Shown here in pieces: positions 9,226-17,996 of a stretch of DNA of 64,000 nt. Made by a program: the position numbers and the translations under genes. The notes beneath the pieces are model-generated. The model had not been told where the DNA came from and made no database searches. It saw only the letters and a list, made by a program, of their open reading frames with translations. Position 1 is the first letter of the stretch. Every line of letters begins with the position of its first letter. This DNA is from Flavobacterium sp. 1 (GTDB lineage: Bacteria > Bacteroidota > Bacteroidia > Flavobacteriales > Flavobacteriaceae), in contig NZ_PGER01000001.1 of NCBI RefSeq assembly GCF_002797935.1, positions 4,526,001-4,590,000 of the forward strand. The letters are read 5' to 3'.

Positions 9226-10695
9226 ATGATCGTATTAAATTTAAATTATAAAAGACTATTGGTTAGTTTGTTAACTATAGCTTTAGTTTCTTGTTCCAGC
9301 CCTTGGGATGATCGGGAAAACAATGGAGATTCCAATCTGGATGTTACGCTTAATGAGGCTATTGCAAATACAGCTGAAGTATCTCAGTTTGGAAAATTAT
9401 TAACTCAAACTGGGTACGATAAAATTTTGGCCGCTTCAAAAACCTATACTGTCTTTACGCCTACAAATGAAGCACTGTCTCAGGTAGATGTAGCAATACT
9501 TAATGATGCTGAGGCACTTAAAAAATTTGTAGCCAACCATATTGCGTTAACTTCTTTTTCATCAGTAAGAAAAAATGATCAAGAAAAGATCCAAATGTTG
9601 ACTGATAAGTATTTAATATTCAAAGGAAGTACAACTATTGGGGATGCCACTATTGTTACTGCGGATCATTATGCAGCAAATGGCGTATTTCATATTATTA
9701 ATAAAGCGCTTGCTCCAAAATTGAATATTTGGGAATATATCAATGCTAATAAAGGCACTTCAGCAATGAGCGCTTATTTAACAAGTCTAAAAGAATTTAG
9801 CATTTACAAAGAAGATGCGGCCGCCAAAGAAAAATCTCCTGCTGGATTTCTTGCGGATTCTTTATCCAATTCCTACTTAAGAAATGTGTATAATCTTAAC
9901 AATGAGAAAAATTCATATACCCTTTTCTTAATGCAGGATGATGGTTACAATGCGGAAGTGACTAAAATGAAACCATATTTGACTAAAACATCTAATAATC
10001 CTCTTAGGGATTCAACGGAAACTTACAGTATGTATTTTACGGTACGAGATTTGGCTTTTCCAAAAGCATATACAAAAGGGACATTACCTAAAACATTAAC
10101 ATCAAGATTTGGAGTTCAGTTTGATGTAGATCAAACACAAATTGTAGGCGAGCCAATACAATTAAGTAACGGTATTATTTACATCATGAAAAAGGTAGAT
10201 GTTAAACTTTCAGATCGTTTAGTTCCCACAGTAATTCAAGGAGAAGCTTATACTGGTTATGGCAATGGATCCCGCAGTAGTTTTTCGTATCGCGAAATTA
10301 TAGATCCAACAACCCAGCTGCCGTTTAATGATATTATAGCGCCAGCTCCAGGTTCTGCTCAATTTTATATGACTTATGCAGCAAAGGATATGTACAGTAC
10401 TACTTATAAGGTGTATTGGCGCGCAATAAACGATCAGTTAACCGTTCCTATATCTCAGAGATTAATAGTGGGAGGAAAATGGCAGTTAGTTGGTACTGCA
10501 AATATGCTGACAAATCCTTTAAAAGATTTTGGATATAAAGATGTTTTGGTAAAAGATTATAACCCATTCTTGTTAGGCAGTTTTGATATTACTCAATCTG
10601 GAAATATTGATTTGATTACATTATGGGCTGGTACTGTGGCCAAAAACCCACTCACTATTGATTATTTGAAATTTGTTCCTGACGTTAAAAAATAA
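9226..10695 (+). CDS. Second FAS1 + beta-sandwich lipoprotein of the locus
   Basis: I place the start at 9226 (MIVLNLNYKRLLVSL...), not at the longer in-frame start at 9121. The later start gives a clean lipoprotein signal (ALVSC) and avoids a 65-base overlap with the previous gene. The protein is then 489 residues. FAS1 domain 1 spans about 30-165 (YTVFTPTNEAL and NGVFHIINKAL). Domain 2 is degenerate, about 170-370 (YTLFLMQDDGY, SNGIIYIMKKV). A C-terminal beta-rich segment (about 375-489) resembles the one in the preceding gene in layout. The two genes therefore look like diverged paralogues, each placed between SusCD pairs. The following SusC gene starts 20 bases downstream. Confidence 0.83.
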   Translation: MIVLNLNYKRLLVSLLTIALVSCSSPWDDRENNGDSNLDVTLNEAIANTAEVSQFGKLLTQTGYDKILAASKTYTVFTPTNEALSQVDVAILNDAEALKKFVANHIALTSFSSVRKNDQEKIQMLTDKYLIFKGSTTIGDATIVTADHYAANGVFHIINKALAPKLNIWEYINANKGTSAMSAYLTSLKEFSIYKEDAAAKEKSPAGFLADSLSNSYLRNVYNLNNEKNSYTLFLMQDDGYNAEVTKMKPYLTKTSNNPLRDSTETYSMYFTVRDLAFPKAYTKGTLPKTLTSRFGVQFDVDQTQIVGEPIQLSNGIIYIMKKVDVKLSDRLVPTVIQGEAYTGYGNGSRSSFSYREIIDPTTQLPFNDIIAPAPGSAQFYMTYAAKDMYSTTYKVYWRAINDQLTVPISQRLIVGGKWQLVGTANMLTNPLKDFGYKDVLVKDYNPFLLGSFDITQSGNIDLITLWAGTVAKNPLTIDYLKFVPDVKK

Positions 10696-10715
10696 TATAT
10701 TATAAAAAATTAGTT

Positions 10716-13700
10716 ATGCTAAAAATTATAAAACTAACTTGCCTTGTAAGCATATTTTTTGCTGGTGGTCTTGAAGCGCAATTATATGCGCAGACTGCTA
10801 AGGATTCAACTGCAATAGTTCCTCAGAAAAAAGTACAGGGAATTTTAGTACAAGGTGTTGTTAAAAGTGCAAAAACCAATACCGCTTTATCGGGGATCAA
10901 TATTGCTGTTGAAGGATTTTCAGCAGCCATTTCTAATAATGATGGTAGTTTTGAAATTCAAGTTCCAAATTTACAGGCTCTGCTTACTATTAGTGGGCAG
11001 GATTTTCAAACCAAGGTTTACCCTGTTAAAAACAGAAAATCAGGTTTGAACATACTATTAAGTGAAGTCTATTATTCTCCTGCTTATCAAAAGGCAACTT
11101 TACCATCTGGTGATATTATGCAGTATAATAATACCAATGCAACAAGCGTGATTGACTTTAAGAAAGAACAATGGTCAACTCCGGTAACAGAATCCGCAGC
11201 TGGATTTCTTCAGAGCAGAACAACAGGGTTAACAAGTATTAAAAATTCAGGTGCTCCTAATGCAGGCAGTTATTTGGCTTTGAGAGGTTTTAATTCGTTA
11301 TATGGAAGCAATAGACCCTTAATTGTTGTAGATGGAATGATTTATGATGATGAGGATTATGGATCTGGAATCATATCAAATAACGATTCTTCCCCTTTAA
11401 CGAATATTGATGTTAAAGATATTGAAGATATAACCATTATGAAAGATGGTACTTCATTATATGGAACCAAAGGCGCCAATGGAGTAATAAATATTACAAC
11501 GACTCGAGCTACCGAGTTATCTACTAAAATTGATTTCACGATGTACGGAGGAGTTAATCAAACTCCAGATGAAATGCCATTGTTAGATGCTGATGGCTAC
11601 CGTACACACCTTTCTCAGTTAGAAGCTACACGTGGTTTATCGCAGCAGCAAATTGCCAGCTTACCGTATATGAATGATAATGTTGGTTCTGCAGGATACT
11701 ATAAATATCATAATCAAACCAATTGGCAGAATCAGGTTTTTAAATCAAGTATCAATCAAAATTACTTCCTTAAAGTTCGCGGAGGTGATGATATTGCAAA
11801 GTTTGGCTTATCTGTAGGTTACCTTGATAGTAAAGGAATTGTCGTGGGCACTGACTCAAAACGCTATAGTGTCCGTTTAAACGCTGCTTTGCGATTAACA
11901 GAGAAATTGAGTGTAGATGCTAATCTTTCGTTTATTAATAATCAGCAAAATCAGTGGAATCAAGGTTTTGCATATACCACTAGTCCACAATATTTATCAT
12001 TAACCAAAGCTCCTTTTTTAACAAATAGAATTGTTAATGATGCAGGTGAAGTTTCCCCTAATTGGGAAGATGTGGATTATTTTAATGTAAGTAACCCCAA
12101 CGCTATTTTAGACAATGGAATGGCTACTAATAATAACTATCGTTTTTTTGGTAATTTAAAATTTAACTATGCAATAAGCAAAGCTTGGAATGTTAGTTCA
12201 ATTGCTGGTTTGAGTTTCAATAAAGAGAGAGAGACATTCTTTATTCCAGATAAAGGTGTTACTGATTTTATGCTGCCTACAGCTATTGGGAAAAATCGTT
12301 CAGGAAGTGAAGTGCAAAGTTATAATGGACTTTATACAGATACTTTTGCCAGTTACATGAAAACCTTTTATAATGATCATAATTTAGATGTCCGTTTTGG
12401 ATTTAGAGCACAAAGTAATAAAACTGAAACTGATTTAGGTTTAGGCTACAATTCCTCTACTGATGATTTTACTAGTGTAACAGCGGGTTCCAGTTTGCTG
12501 CGCCAAGTAGGAGGAGCATTAGGAGAATGGCATTGGTTAAATATGTATGCGAGTGGAAACTATAATTTCCGTAATAAATACTTTCTAACAGCAAATTATG
12601 CTGTAGATGGTTCAAGCCGTTTTGGAGATGATGCATCAACTGGAGCTAGTAAATATGCTTTGATGACTTCTATTTCTGGAGCTTGGTTAATTTCTTCAGA
12701 AGATTTCATGAAAGGTATAAATGATGTAGATTATCTTAAATTAAGAGTCGGCTTCGGAACAAGCGGAAATGATGATATAGGTAATTATTCGGCTCAAACT
12801 TATTATGTTTCTCAAAATTTATTAGGAATGCAAGGTTTAGTTCGCGGTAATATTGGAAATACTAATTTACAATGGGAGACAGTTACAAAAACGAATTTAG
12901 GAGTAGATTTCGGATTGTTTAAAGAACGTATTAATGGTACTTTCGATGTGTTTTCAAACAAAACATCTAATATGATTGTTTATGAAAAAACTGCTGCTGA
13001 AAACGGATTCGATTCTGTAGAGTCTAATAGCGGTGCAATGCGTACATATGGAGCCGAATTAGGTATGAATGCTCGAATTATTAATACTCCAGATTTCACT
13101 TTTGACTTTGGATATAAAGTAAGTCACTATAATAATAGAGTGCAAAATTTACCAAGCGGCGATATTCTAACAGAATTTGGCGGTGCTACTTACTTAACAT
13201 CGGTTGGTAAAGATGCGAACTTATTTTATGGATTAAACAGTAATGGCGTTTATAGTACTACTGCAGAAGCTATAGCCGATGGATTGTCAAAGCGTTTGAC
13301 GAATGGCAACTTAGTGCCTTTTAGCGGAGGCGATATGCGTTTTACTGATGTCAATGGAGACAAAGTTATTGATGACAAGGATCGTATGGTTATTGGTAAT
13401 CCGAATGCAACGGTAACAGGAAGTTTTAGTACTGATTTTACATATAAAAGATTTAGTCTAAAAGCGTTGTTTAATTTTTCAGCAGGTAATGATCTTTATA
13501 ACGGAATGCGTTACAATCTTGAAAAAATGGGAGGTTATGAAAATCAAAGTGCTGCTGTTGCAAACCGCTGGAGAGCTGAAGGGCAGCAAACAGATATTCC
13601 AAAAGCTGTTTGGGGAGATCCAATGGGTAATGCTGCATTTTCAGACAGATGGATTGAAGACGGTTCTTACTTAAGGTTAAAAAACTTAGTGATAGGTTAT

Positions 13701-13898
13701 GATGTGCCAGTGAATGATAGTAAACATATTAAGTATATTCAATTGTATGCTACTGCAAACAACTTGTTGACTTTTACTAAATATCTTGGGTTTGATCCTG
13801 AATTTAGTGCTACTTCATCCATTTTTGGTCAAGGGGCAGATATAGGTTTAGCTCCTCAATTTACAAGTTACCAACTTGGATTACGTTTAGGACTTTAA
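10716..13898 (+). CDS. Second SusC-type TonB-dependent receptor (atypical)
   Basis: The protein is 1060 residues with a signal peptide (through LYAQTAK), a carboxypeptidase-regulatory-like domain (about 48-110) and a plug with LALRGFNSLYGSNRP, LIVVDGMIYDD and DIEDITIMKDGTSLYGTKGA, followed by the barrel. Two features differ from the first SusC. I see no EVVV-type TonB box between the regulatory domain and plug (the region reads LSEVYYSPAYQKATL), and the chain ends in GLRLGL instead of the usual aromatic residue. It is paired with the SusD gene 30 bases downstream, so function is still expected. An internal segment from about 120 to 160 with no counterpart in the first copy separates the regulatory domain from the plug. 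Confidence 0.93.
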   Translation: MLKIIKLTCLVSIFFAGGLEAQLYAQTAKDSTAIVPQKKVQGILVQGVVKSAKTNTALSGINIAVEGFSAAISNNDGSFEIQVPNLQALLTISGQDFQTKVYPVKNRKSGLNILLSEVYYSPAYQKATLPSGDIMQYNNTNATSVIDFKKEQWSTPVTESAAGFLQSRTTGLTSIKNSGAPNAGSYLALRGFNSLYGSNRPLIVVDGMIYDDEDYGSGIISNNDSSPLTNIDVKDIEDITIMKDGTSLYGTKGANGVINITTTRATELSTKIDFTMYGGVNQTPDEMPLLDADGYRTHLSQLEATRGLSQQQIASLPYMNDNVGSAGYYKYHNQTNWQNQVFKSSINQNYFLKVRGGDDIAKFGLSVGYLDSKGIVVGTDSKRYSVRLNAALRLTEKLSVDANLSFINNQQNQWNQGFAYTTSPQYLSLTKAPFLTNRIVNDAGEVSPNWEDVDYFNVSNPNAILDNGMATNNNYRFFGNLKFNYAISKAWNVSSIAGLSFNKERETFFIPDKGVTDFMLPTAIGKNRSGSEVQSYNGLYTDTFASYMKTFYNDHNLDVRFGFRAQSNKTETDLGLGYNSSTDDFTSVTAGSSLLRQVGGALGEWHWLNMYASGNYNFRNKYFLTANYAVDGSSRFGDDASTGASKYALMTSISGAWLISSEDFMKGINDVDYLKLRVGFGTSGNDDIGNYSAQTYYVSQNLLGMQGLVRGNIGNTNLQWETVTKTNLGVDFGLFKERINGTFDVFSNKTSNMIVYEKTAAENGFDSVESNSGAMRTYGAELGMNARIINTPDFTFDFGYKVSHYNNRVQNLPSGDILTEFGGATYLTSVGKDANLFYGLNSNGVYSTTAEAIADGLSKRLTNGNLVPFSGGDMRFTDVNGDKVIDDKDRMVIGNPNATVTGSFSTDFTYKRFSLKALFNFSAGNDLYNGMRYNLEKMGGYENQSAAVANRWRAEGQQTDIPKAVWGDPMGNAAFSDRWIEDGSYLRLKNLVIGYDVPVNDSKHIKYIQLYATANNLLTFTKYLGFDPEFSATSSIFGQGADIGLAPQFTSYQLGLRLGL

Positions 13899-13928
13899 AA
13901 TTATTTTTACAATATAGAGAACAGACTG

Positions 13929-15710
13929 ATGATGACAACAATAAGAACAAAAACAAAAAAAATCACTAAGCCCTTATTATGGGTAGCGGTGTTATTGCTT
14001 AGCCTAAGCTCTTGCGAGGAATATCTAGATGTAGAGCCACAAGATAAACTTGCCGGCGAGCAACTGTACCGCAATGTATACGATGCTGATGCTGTAGTTA
14101 TAGGTATATATGGGAAATTTATGGGACTTGCCAGTAAATACGTTATTCTTAATGAAATGCGTGCCGACCTGATGACCACAACTTATAATTCTGATCCCTA
14201 TTTAAAAGAACTTTCAGAGCAAAATATTTCAGCAGAGAATCCTTATGTAAATCCAAAAGATTTCTACGAAGTTATTCAAAACTGTAACGATGCCCTTAAA
14301 AATTTTAATATTATGGTTGCCGAAAAGAAATTTACGCAGTCACAATATGAACAGCGTTATGCAGATATTGCCTGTATTCGTTCTTGGATTTATTTACAGC
14401 TTGGGATTCAATATGGTACAGTACCATATATTACAGATCCTATAACATCCTTAGAAGATGTTAAGAATGTCAGTAAATATCCTAGACTTTCTTTTAATCA
14501 GCTTCTTGATGAACTTGTTAAGTTTACAGAAGGATTGACCTATAAAAAACAATACGACGCTACCAGCAGCTTAGTAGTAACAGTGGATGGTTATTACACA
14601 CCAAAGTTTTTTATCAATAAAGAATGTTTATTAGGAGATTTACAGCTTTGGAGAGGTAACTATCAACAGGCTGCCATGCATTACAAAAACGTATTAGAAA
14701 CCTCTTCAGATCTACCAAGCAGCACTGCACTTTATGAAACATATCGTATGAGTATTTTTGGGGGTAGCGGTAATAATGATTTTCTTGTTGCATATCCAAG
14801 CGGCCAATATTATGATGCATCAGCAGTGTATAATACAGATACTCAGGGCTGGAGGTCAATGTTTGCTAGGACAAGAGATGCTGTATGGAATACAGAATGG
14901 ATTTGGTCATTGCCTTTTGATAGTAAATTTGCTCCGAAAAATCCATTTATAGCTATTTTTTCTAAAACTGGAGGCCAATACTTAGCAAAACCATCTCAGA
15001 GAGCAATCAGTCTTTGGGAGAGTACTAGTAATTACCAAAAAAATGGTATTCCTTATGATGCACGCGGGAAGAAATTTACTTATAGAATGGTAGGTAATGA
15101 TCCTGTTATTATGAAATACCTTTACAAGTATGAAGCTGCTGCCGATGTGTTTAAAACGGACGGAGATTGGTTTTTATACCGTGCAGAAAAACTGAATTTG
15201 CGATACGCAGAAGCTGCTAATAGAGATAATCAACATAGAATTGCTGATGCAATTTTAAATGTTGGGATATTAAAATCGTTTAATCGTGGAAATCTTAGTG
15301 TTAGTACAGATGATGTTACTAATGCTATGAATACGGTGATAGGTAAAAATCAGAGGCCTTTCCCTTATGATTTTGATGCTCGTCAAGGAGAACATCCTTA
15401 CTATAGAGGCAATTGGTATCGTGGCGGAGGTGTTAGAGGCCGTGCAAATCTACAACCAGCTGCAGTTGTAGTTGGAGATAGTCTGACGTCTATTGAAGAT
15501 AATATCATTGATGAAGCAGGACTGTCACTTGCTTATGAAGGTAACCGTTGGGAAGATTTAGTCCGTATTTCTTTACGTAGAAATAATCCAGCCTTTTTAG
15601 CTGATAAAGTGTATGATAAATTGAATAAAGAAGGAAATACTCATGCGGCAGAAGTACGTGCAAAATTAATGAATGTTAATAATTGGTACTTGCCTTTTAC
15701 TTGGAAATAA
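13929..15710 (+). CDS. Second SusD/RagB-family lipoprotein
   Basis: The protein is 593 residues, longer than the first SusD (499). A lipoprotein signal ends in LSLSSC and is followed by EEYLDVEPQDKL, the typical SusD mature start. TPR-like helices around 135-160 (CIRSWIYLQLGIQYGTVPY) and the C-terminal LSLAYEGNRWEDLVRISLRR near 545 identify the family. The extra length lies in the middle and C-terminal half, including a Gly/Arg-rich loop (YRGNWYRGGGVRGRA). The start is one of two tandem ATG codons. This is the last gene of the operon; a strong hairpin terminator begins 35 bases after the stop. It should act as the surface lid for the second SusC. Confidence 0.93.
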   Translation: MMTTIRTKTKKITKPLLWVAVLLLSLSSCEEYLDVEPQDKLAGEQLYRNVYDADAVVIGIYGKFMGLASKYVILNEMRADLMTTTYNSDPYLKELSEQNISAENPYVNPKDFYEVIQNCNDALKNFNIMVAEKKFTQSQYEQRYADIACIRSWIYLQLGIQYGTVPYITDPITSLEDVKNVSKYPRLSFNQLLDELVKFTEGLTYKKQYDATSSLVVTVDGYYTPKFFINKECLLGDLQLWRGNYQQAAMHYKNVLETSSDLPSSTALYETYRMSIFGGSGNNDFLVAYPSGQYYDASAVYNTDTQGWRSMFARTRDAVWNTEWIWSLPFDSKFAPKNPFIAIFSKTGGQYLAKPSQRAISLWESTSNYQKNGIPYDARGKKFTYRMVGNDPVIMKYLYKYEAAADVFKTDGDWFLYRAEKLNLRYAEAANRDNQHRIADAILNVGILKSFNRGNLSVSTDDVTNAMNTVIGKNQRPFPYDFDARQGEHPYYRGNWYRGGGVRGRANLQPAAVVVGDSLTSIEDNIIDEAGLSLAYEGNRWEDLVRISLRRNNPAFLADKVYDKLNKEGNTHAAEVRAKLMNVNNWYLPFTWK

Positions 15711-15744
15711 CCCATGACCTAAACTTCATATTTAAACATTACTG

Positions 15745-15788
15745 AAAAAAAACCTTAGGTGCGATTTAATATCGAACCAAGGTTTTTT
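15745..15788 (+). terminator. Terminator of the SusCD-FAS1 operon
   Basis: The arms CCTT-GGT-CGAT and ATCG-ACC-AAGG pair with two small bulges around a TTAAT loop. The hairpin is flanked by an A run on the left and a T run on the right, so it may work in both directions. It sits 35 bases after the last SusD stop. Confidence 0.85.
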
Positions 15789-15884
15789 TGTGGTTTAAAA
15801 AGTATTAAAATTATATTAATTGAAAATTAATTCTTATATTTAATAAATGTAAATTTTATTTAACTATTTAAAAATTAATTTATT

Positions 15885-16310
15885 ATGAAAAAAACAACTG
15901 TTTTGTTAACGTTATTATTGTGTGGCTTGTTTAATACGATGTCTGCTACATCTTATTTACGTTGGTCTGTGACTACACAAGCTGGCGGAGCTACTTTAAA
16001 AATCAAAGTAAACGGAGTCGTTGAGGTTAATGTAGAACAAGCTCGTTATGCTGCTCAGCAAAGTGGTGTTATACCGATACCTGATTTTGCATTTGTTGAA
16101 TATGAAGCTGCTTCTACAGATAATTTAGTACCGATGCTTTGCGTTACAACTGAAACAGATTTGGTAGATGATTGGCTTGCTTCATATAATGACTATTTTT
16201 ATACATATGGTTACCCATTAGATCCTTATATATATTCAGAATCTGGTTCTTTTAATACCCTTGATGATTTTGATTTTACAATACAGTTATCTACTCAGTT
16301 TGTAAATTAA
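15885..16310 (+). CDS. Small secreted protein of unknown function
   Basis: The protein is 141 residues with a standard signal peptide (hydrophobic VLLTLLLCGLF, cleavage likely after MSA). I do not recognise a family. The mature ~120 residues look beta-rich, with a stretch TLKIKVNGVVEVNVEQARY, then an acidic, Tyr-rich C-terminal half (NDYFYTYGYPLDPYIYSE). It has one Cys and no lipobox; the Cys in the signal peptide (LLLCG) lies inside the hydrophobic core. It stands between the operon terminator and a second terminator, so it is transcribed alone. An A-rich stretch precedes the ATG. Because it follows the SusCD-FAS1 operon it could be an associated secreted factor, but nothing proves this. Confidence 0.75.
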   Translation: MKKTTVLLTLLLCGLFNTMSATSYLRWSVTTQAGGATLKIKVNGVVEVNVEQARYAAQQSGVIPIPDFAFVEYEAASTDNLVPMLCVTTETDLVDDWLASYNDYFYTYGYPLDPYIYSESGSFNTLDDFDFTIQLSTQFVN

Positions 16311-16341
16311 AAATTTTTTTTCAAAATTCTTCATGATTGTC

Positions 16342-16382
16342 TATTGCTGTAGAGATGTATTGCTGTAATCTCTACAGCAATA
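16342..16382. repeat. Inverted repeat, 15-bp arms
   Basis: TATTGCTGTAGAGAT (16342-16356) and ATCTCTACAGCAATA (16368-16382) are perfect complements around an 11-base spacer that itself repeats TATTGCTGTA. It lies just after the small secreted protein and before the shared terminator. It may be a hairpin in the mRNA 3' end or a small repeat element. Confidence 0.8.
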
Positions 16383-16393
16383 ATGATAATAAC

Positions 16394-16437
16394 AATAAAA
16401 AAAGGCATTTTCTAATTTAAGAAAATGCCTTTTTTTA
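16394..16437. terminator. Bidirectional terminator between the secreted-protein gene and leuB
   Basis: GGCATTTTCT / AGAAAATGCC form a perfect 10-bp stem with an AATTTA loop. An A run on the left and a T run on the right extend the stem and provide the U tract in both directions. The adjoining genes converge here. Confidence 0.92.
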
Positions 16438-16448
16438 TTGTTATAGGA

Positions 16449-16502
16449 ATATATGGTATGATAGAGAAATGTACTGCAGTGCATCTCTACCATACCATAT
16501 AT
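16449..16502. repeat. Inverted repeat near the leuB 3' end
   Basis: ATATATGGTATG (16449-16460) and CATACCATATAT (16491-16502) pair perfectly. An inner AGAGA/TCTCT pair extends the hairpin, and a CTGCAG palindrome lies at its centre. It sits 12 bases past the leuB stop and could be part of the leu operon 3' end. Confidence 0.8.
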
Positions 16503-16514
16503 TGATTTTAATTT

Positions 16515-17576
16515 CTACAAATTAGCAACCAGCCAGTCGCCAACTTCGCTAGTTGAGTAAGCTTTTGCTCCTTTTGAAGCTAAATCTTCAGTAACAATTC
16601 CCTGCTCCAATGATTTGTTTACAACAGCTCTGATCGCTTCTGCTTCGTCTTTCAATCCAAAAGCATCTTCAAACATCATTGCTGCAGATAAAACAGTCGC
16701 CAATGGATTAGCAATATTCAATCCAGTAGCTTGAGGATAAGATCCGTGAATTGGCTCATAAAGAGAAGTGTGTTCTCCAACAGATGCTGACGGCATTAAT
16801 CCCATAGATCCTGAAATTACAGAAGCTTCATCTGTTAAAATATCACCAAATAAATTTTCTGTAATCAATACATCATAAGAGTTTGGCCACTGAACTAAAC
16901 GCATGGCAACAGCATCAACAAATTCATAAGAAACGGTAACCTCCGGATATTCTTTTTCCATAGCTTGTACAGTTTCTCTCCATAAACGGGAAGTTTCTAA
17001 AACGTTTGCTTTGTCCACACAACACAATTTTTTTGAACGTGTCATTGCTAATTCAAATCCTTTTTTCGCCAAACGCTGTACTTCAGCTCTAGTGTAAACG
17101 CAATTGTCAAAAGCAGTTTCTCCGCCATCTCTTCTTCCTTTTTCACCAAAATAGATTCCTCCAGTTAATTCTCTTAGAAAAACTAAATCAGTTCCTTCTA
17201 TTCTTTCTCTTTTCAATGGAGAATTGTCAATTAAAGAAGGAAAAGTAAAAGTTGGACGTACATTTGCAAACAAGCCTAATTTTTTGCGCATCAACAATAA
17301 ACCTTGCTCAGGTCTAACCGGAGCACTTGGATCATTATCATATTTTGGGTGTCCGATAGCTCCAAAAAGAACAGCATCAGCAGCCATACAAATTTCATGA
17401 GTTTCATCTGGGTAAGGCACTCCAACAGCATCAATCGCACAAGCTCCTGTAAGCGCTGGTGTCCAAGTGATTTCATGGTTAAATTTTTTAGCAATGGCAT
17501 CCGAAACTTTTACTGCTTCGTTAACTACTTCTGGTCCGATTCCGTCTCCGGCTAAAAGGGCAATATTGAATTTCAT
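16515..17576 (-). CDS. leuB: 3-isopropylmalate dehydrogenase
   Basis: The protein is 353 residues, the normal length for LeuB. It oxidises and decarboxylates 3-isopropylmalate to 2-oxoisocaproate with NAD+ in leucine synthesis. Family motifs are the N-terminal LLAGDGIGPEVV, LFGAIGHPKYD, LRELTGGIYFGEKG, NVLETSRLWRE (the Lys-containing active-site region preceding it is CVDKAN) and the metal/nucleotide site NLFGDILTDEASVISGSMGL, followed by EPIHGSYPQATG. It is the last gene of the leu operon, 42 bases after the leuA-type gene, and ends before two hairpins. Confidence 0.97.
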   Translation of the reverse strand: MKFNIALLAGDGIGPEVVNEAVKVSDAIAKKFNHEITWTPALTGACAIDAVGVPYPDETHEICMAADAVLFGAIGHPKYDNDPSAPVRPEQGLLLMRKKLGLFANVRPTFTFPSLIDNSPLKRERIEGTDLVFLRELTGGIYFGEKGRRDGGETAFDNCVYTRAEVQRLAKKGFELAMTRSKKLCCVDKANVLETSRLWRETVQAMEKEYPEVTVSYEFVDAVAMRLVQWPNSYDVLITENLFGDILTDEASVISGSMGLMPSASVGEHTSLYEPIHGSYPQATGLNIANPLATVLSAAMMFEDAFGLKDEAEAIRAVVNKSLEQGIVTEDLASKGAKAYSTSEVGDWLVANL

Positions 17577-17618
17577 TGTTTTTTATTTTTAATTATATTT
17601 TTAATTGAAATTTATTTT

Positions 17619-17996
17619 TTAAAGAGACACTACATTAAGCATTTTTTGTGTCGCTATAATTGCGGCTACTGTCTGATCGGAATCTAATCCTCTTGTTTTA
17701 AATTCTTTTCCGTTATTTGTCCAGGTGATAATGGTCTCGCATAAAGCATCTGAGCTACTGCCAGGAGGTATGCGGACTGCATAATCAATCAATTTTGGCA
17801 ATGTCATTTTTTTAGTTTTATAAATCTTAGAAAGAGCATTCATAAAAGCATCAAATTGGCCGTCGCCTTGTGCGCTTTCTTCAAAAATTTCGCCGTCAAT
17901 TTTTAAGCAAAGAGTTGTCGAAGGGCGTAATCCTTTTGCATGAGATAATAAATATGATTCCACCGTAATTTTTTCTTCATAAGAATGACTGTTCAA
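17619..17996 (-). pseudogene. C-terminal (LeuA regulatory domain) part of a frameshifted leuA-type gene
   Basis: This 125-residue reading frame matches the C-terminal LeuA dimer/regulatory domain of isopropylmalate/citramalate synthases (LRPSTTLCLKIDGEIFEESAQGDGQFDAFMNAL and ...YAVRIPPGSSSDALCETIITW). It lacks a proper start of its own; the only start-like codon at its head is a TTG overlapping the stop of the upstream frame (TTGA). Its sequence continues the upstream frame if one A is restored in an A run (see the partner entry). It is either the detached end of a broken gene, a sequencing error in a homopolymer, or the product of -1 ribosomal frameshifting. Confidence 0.8.
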
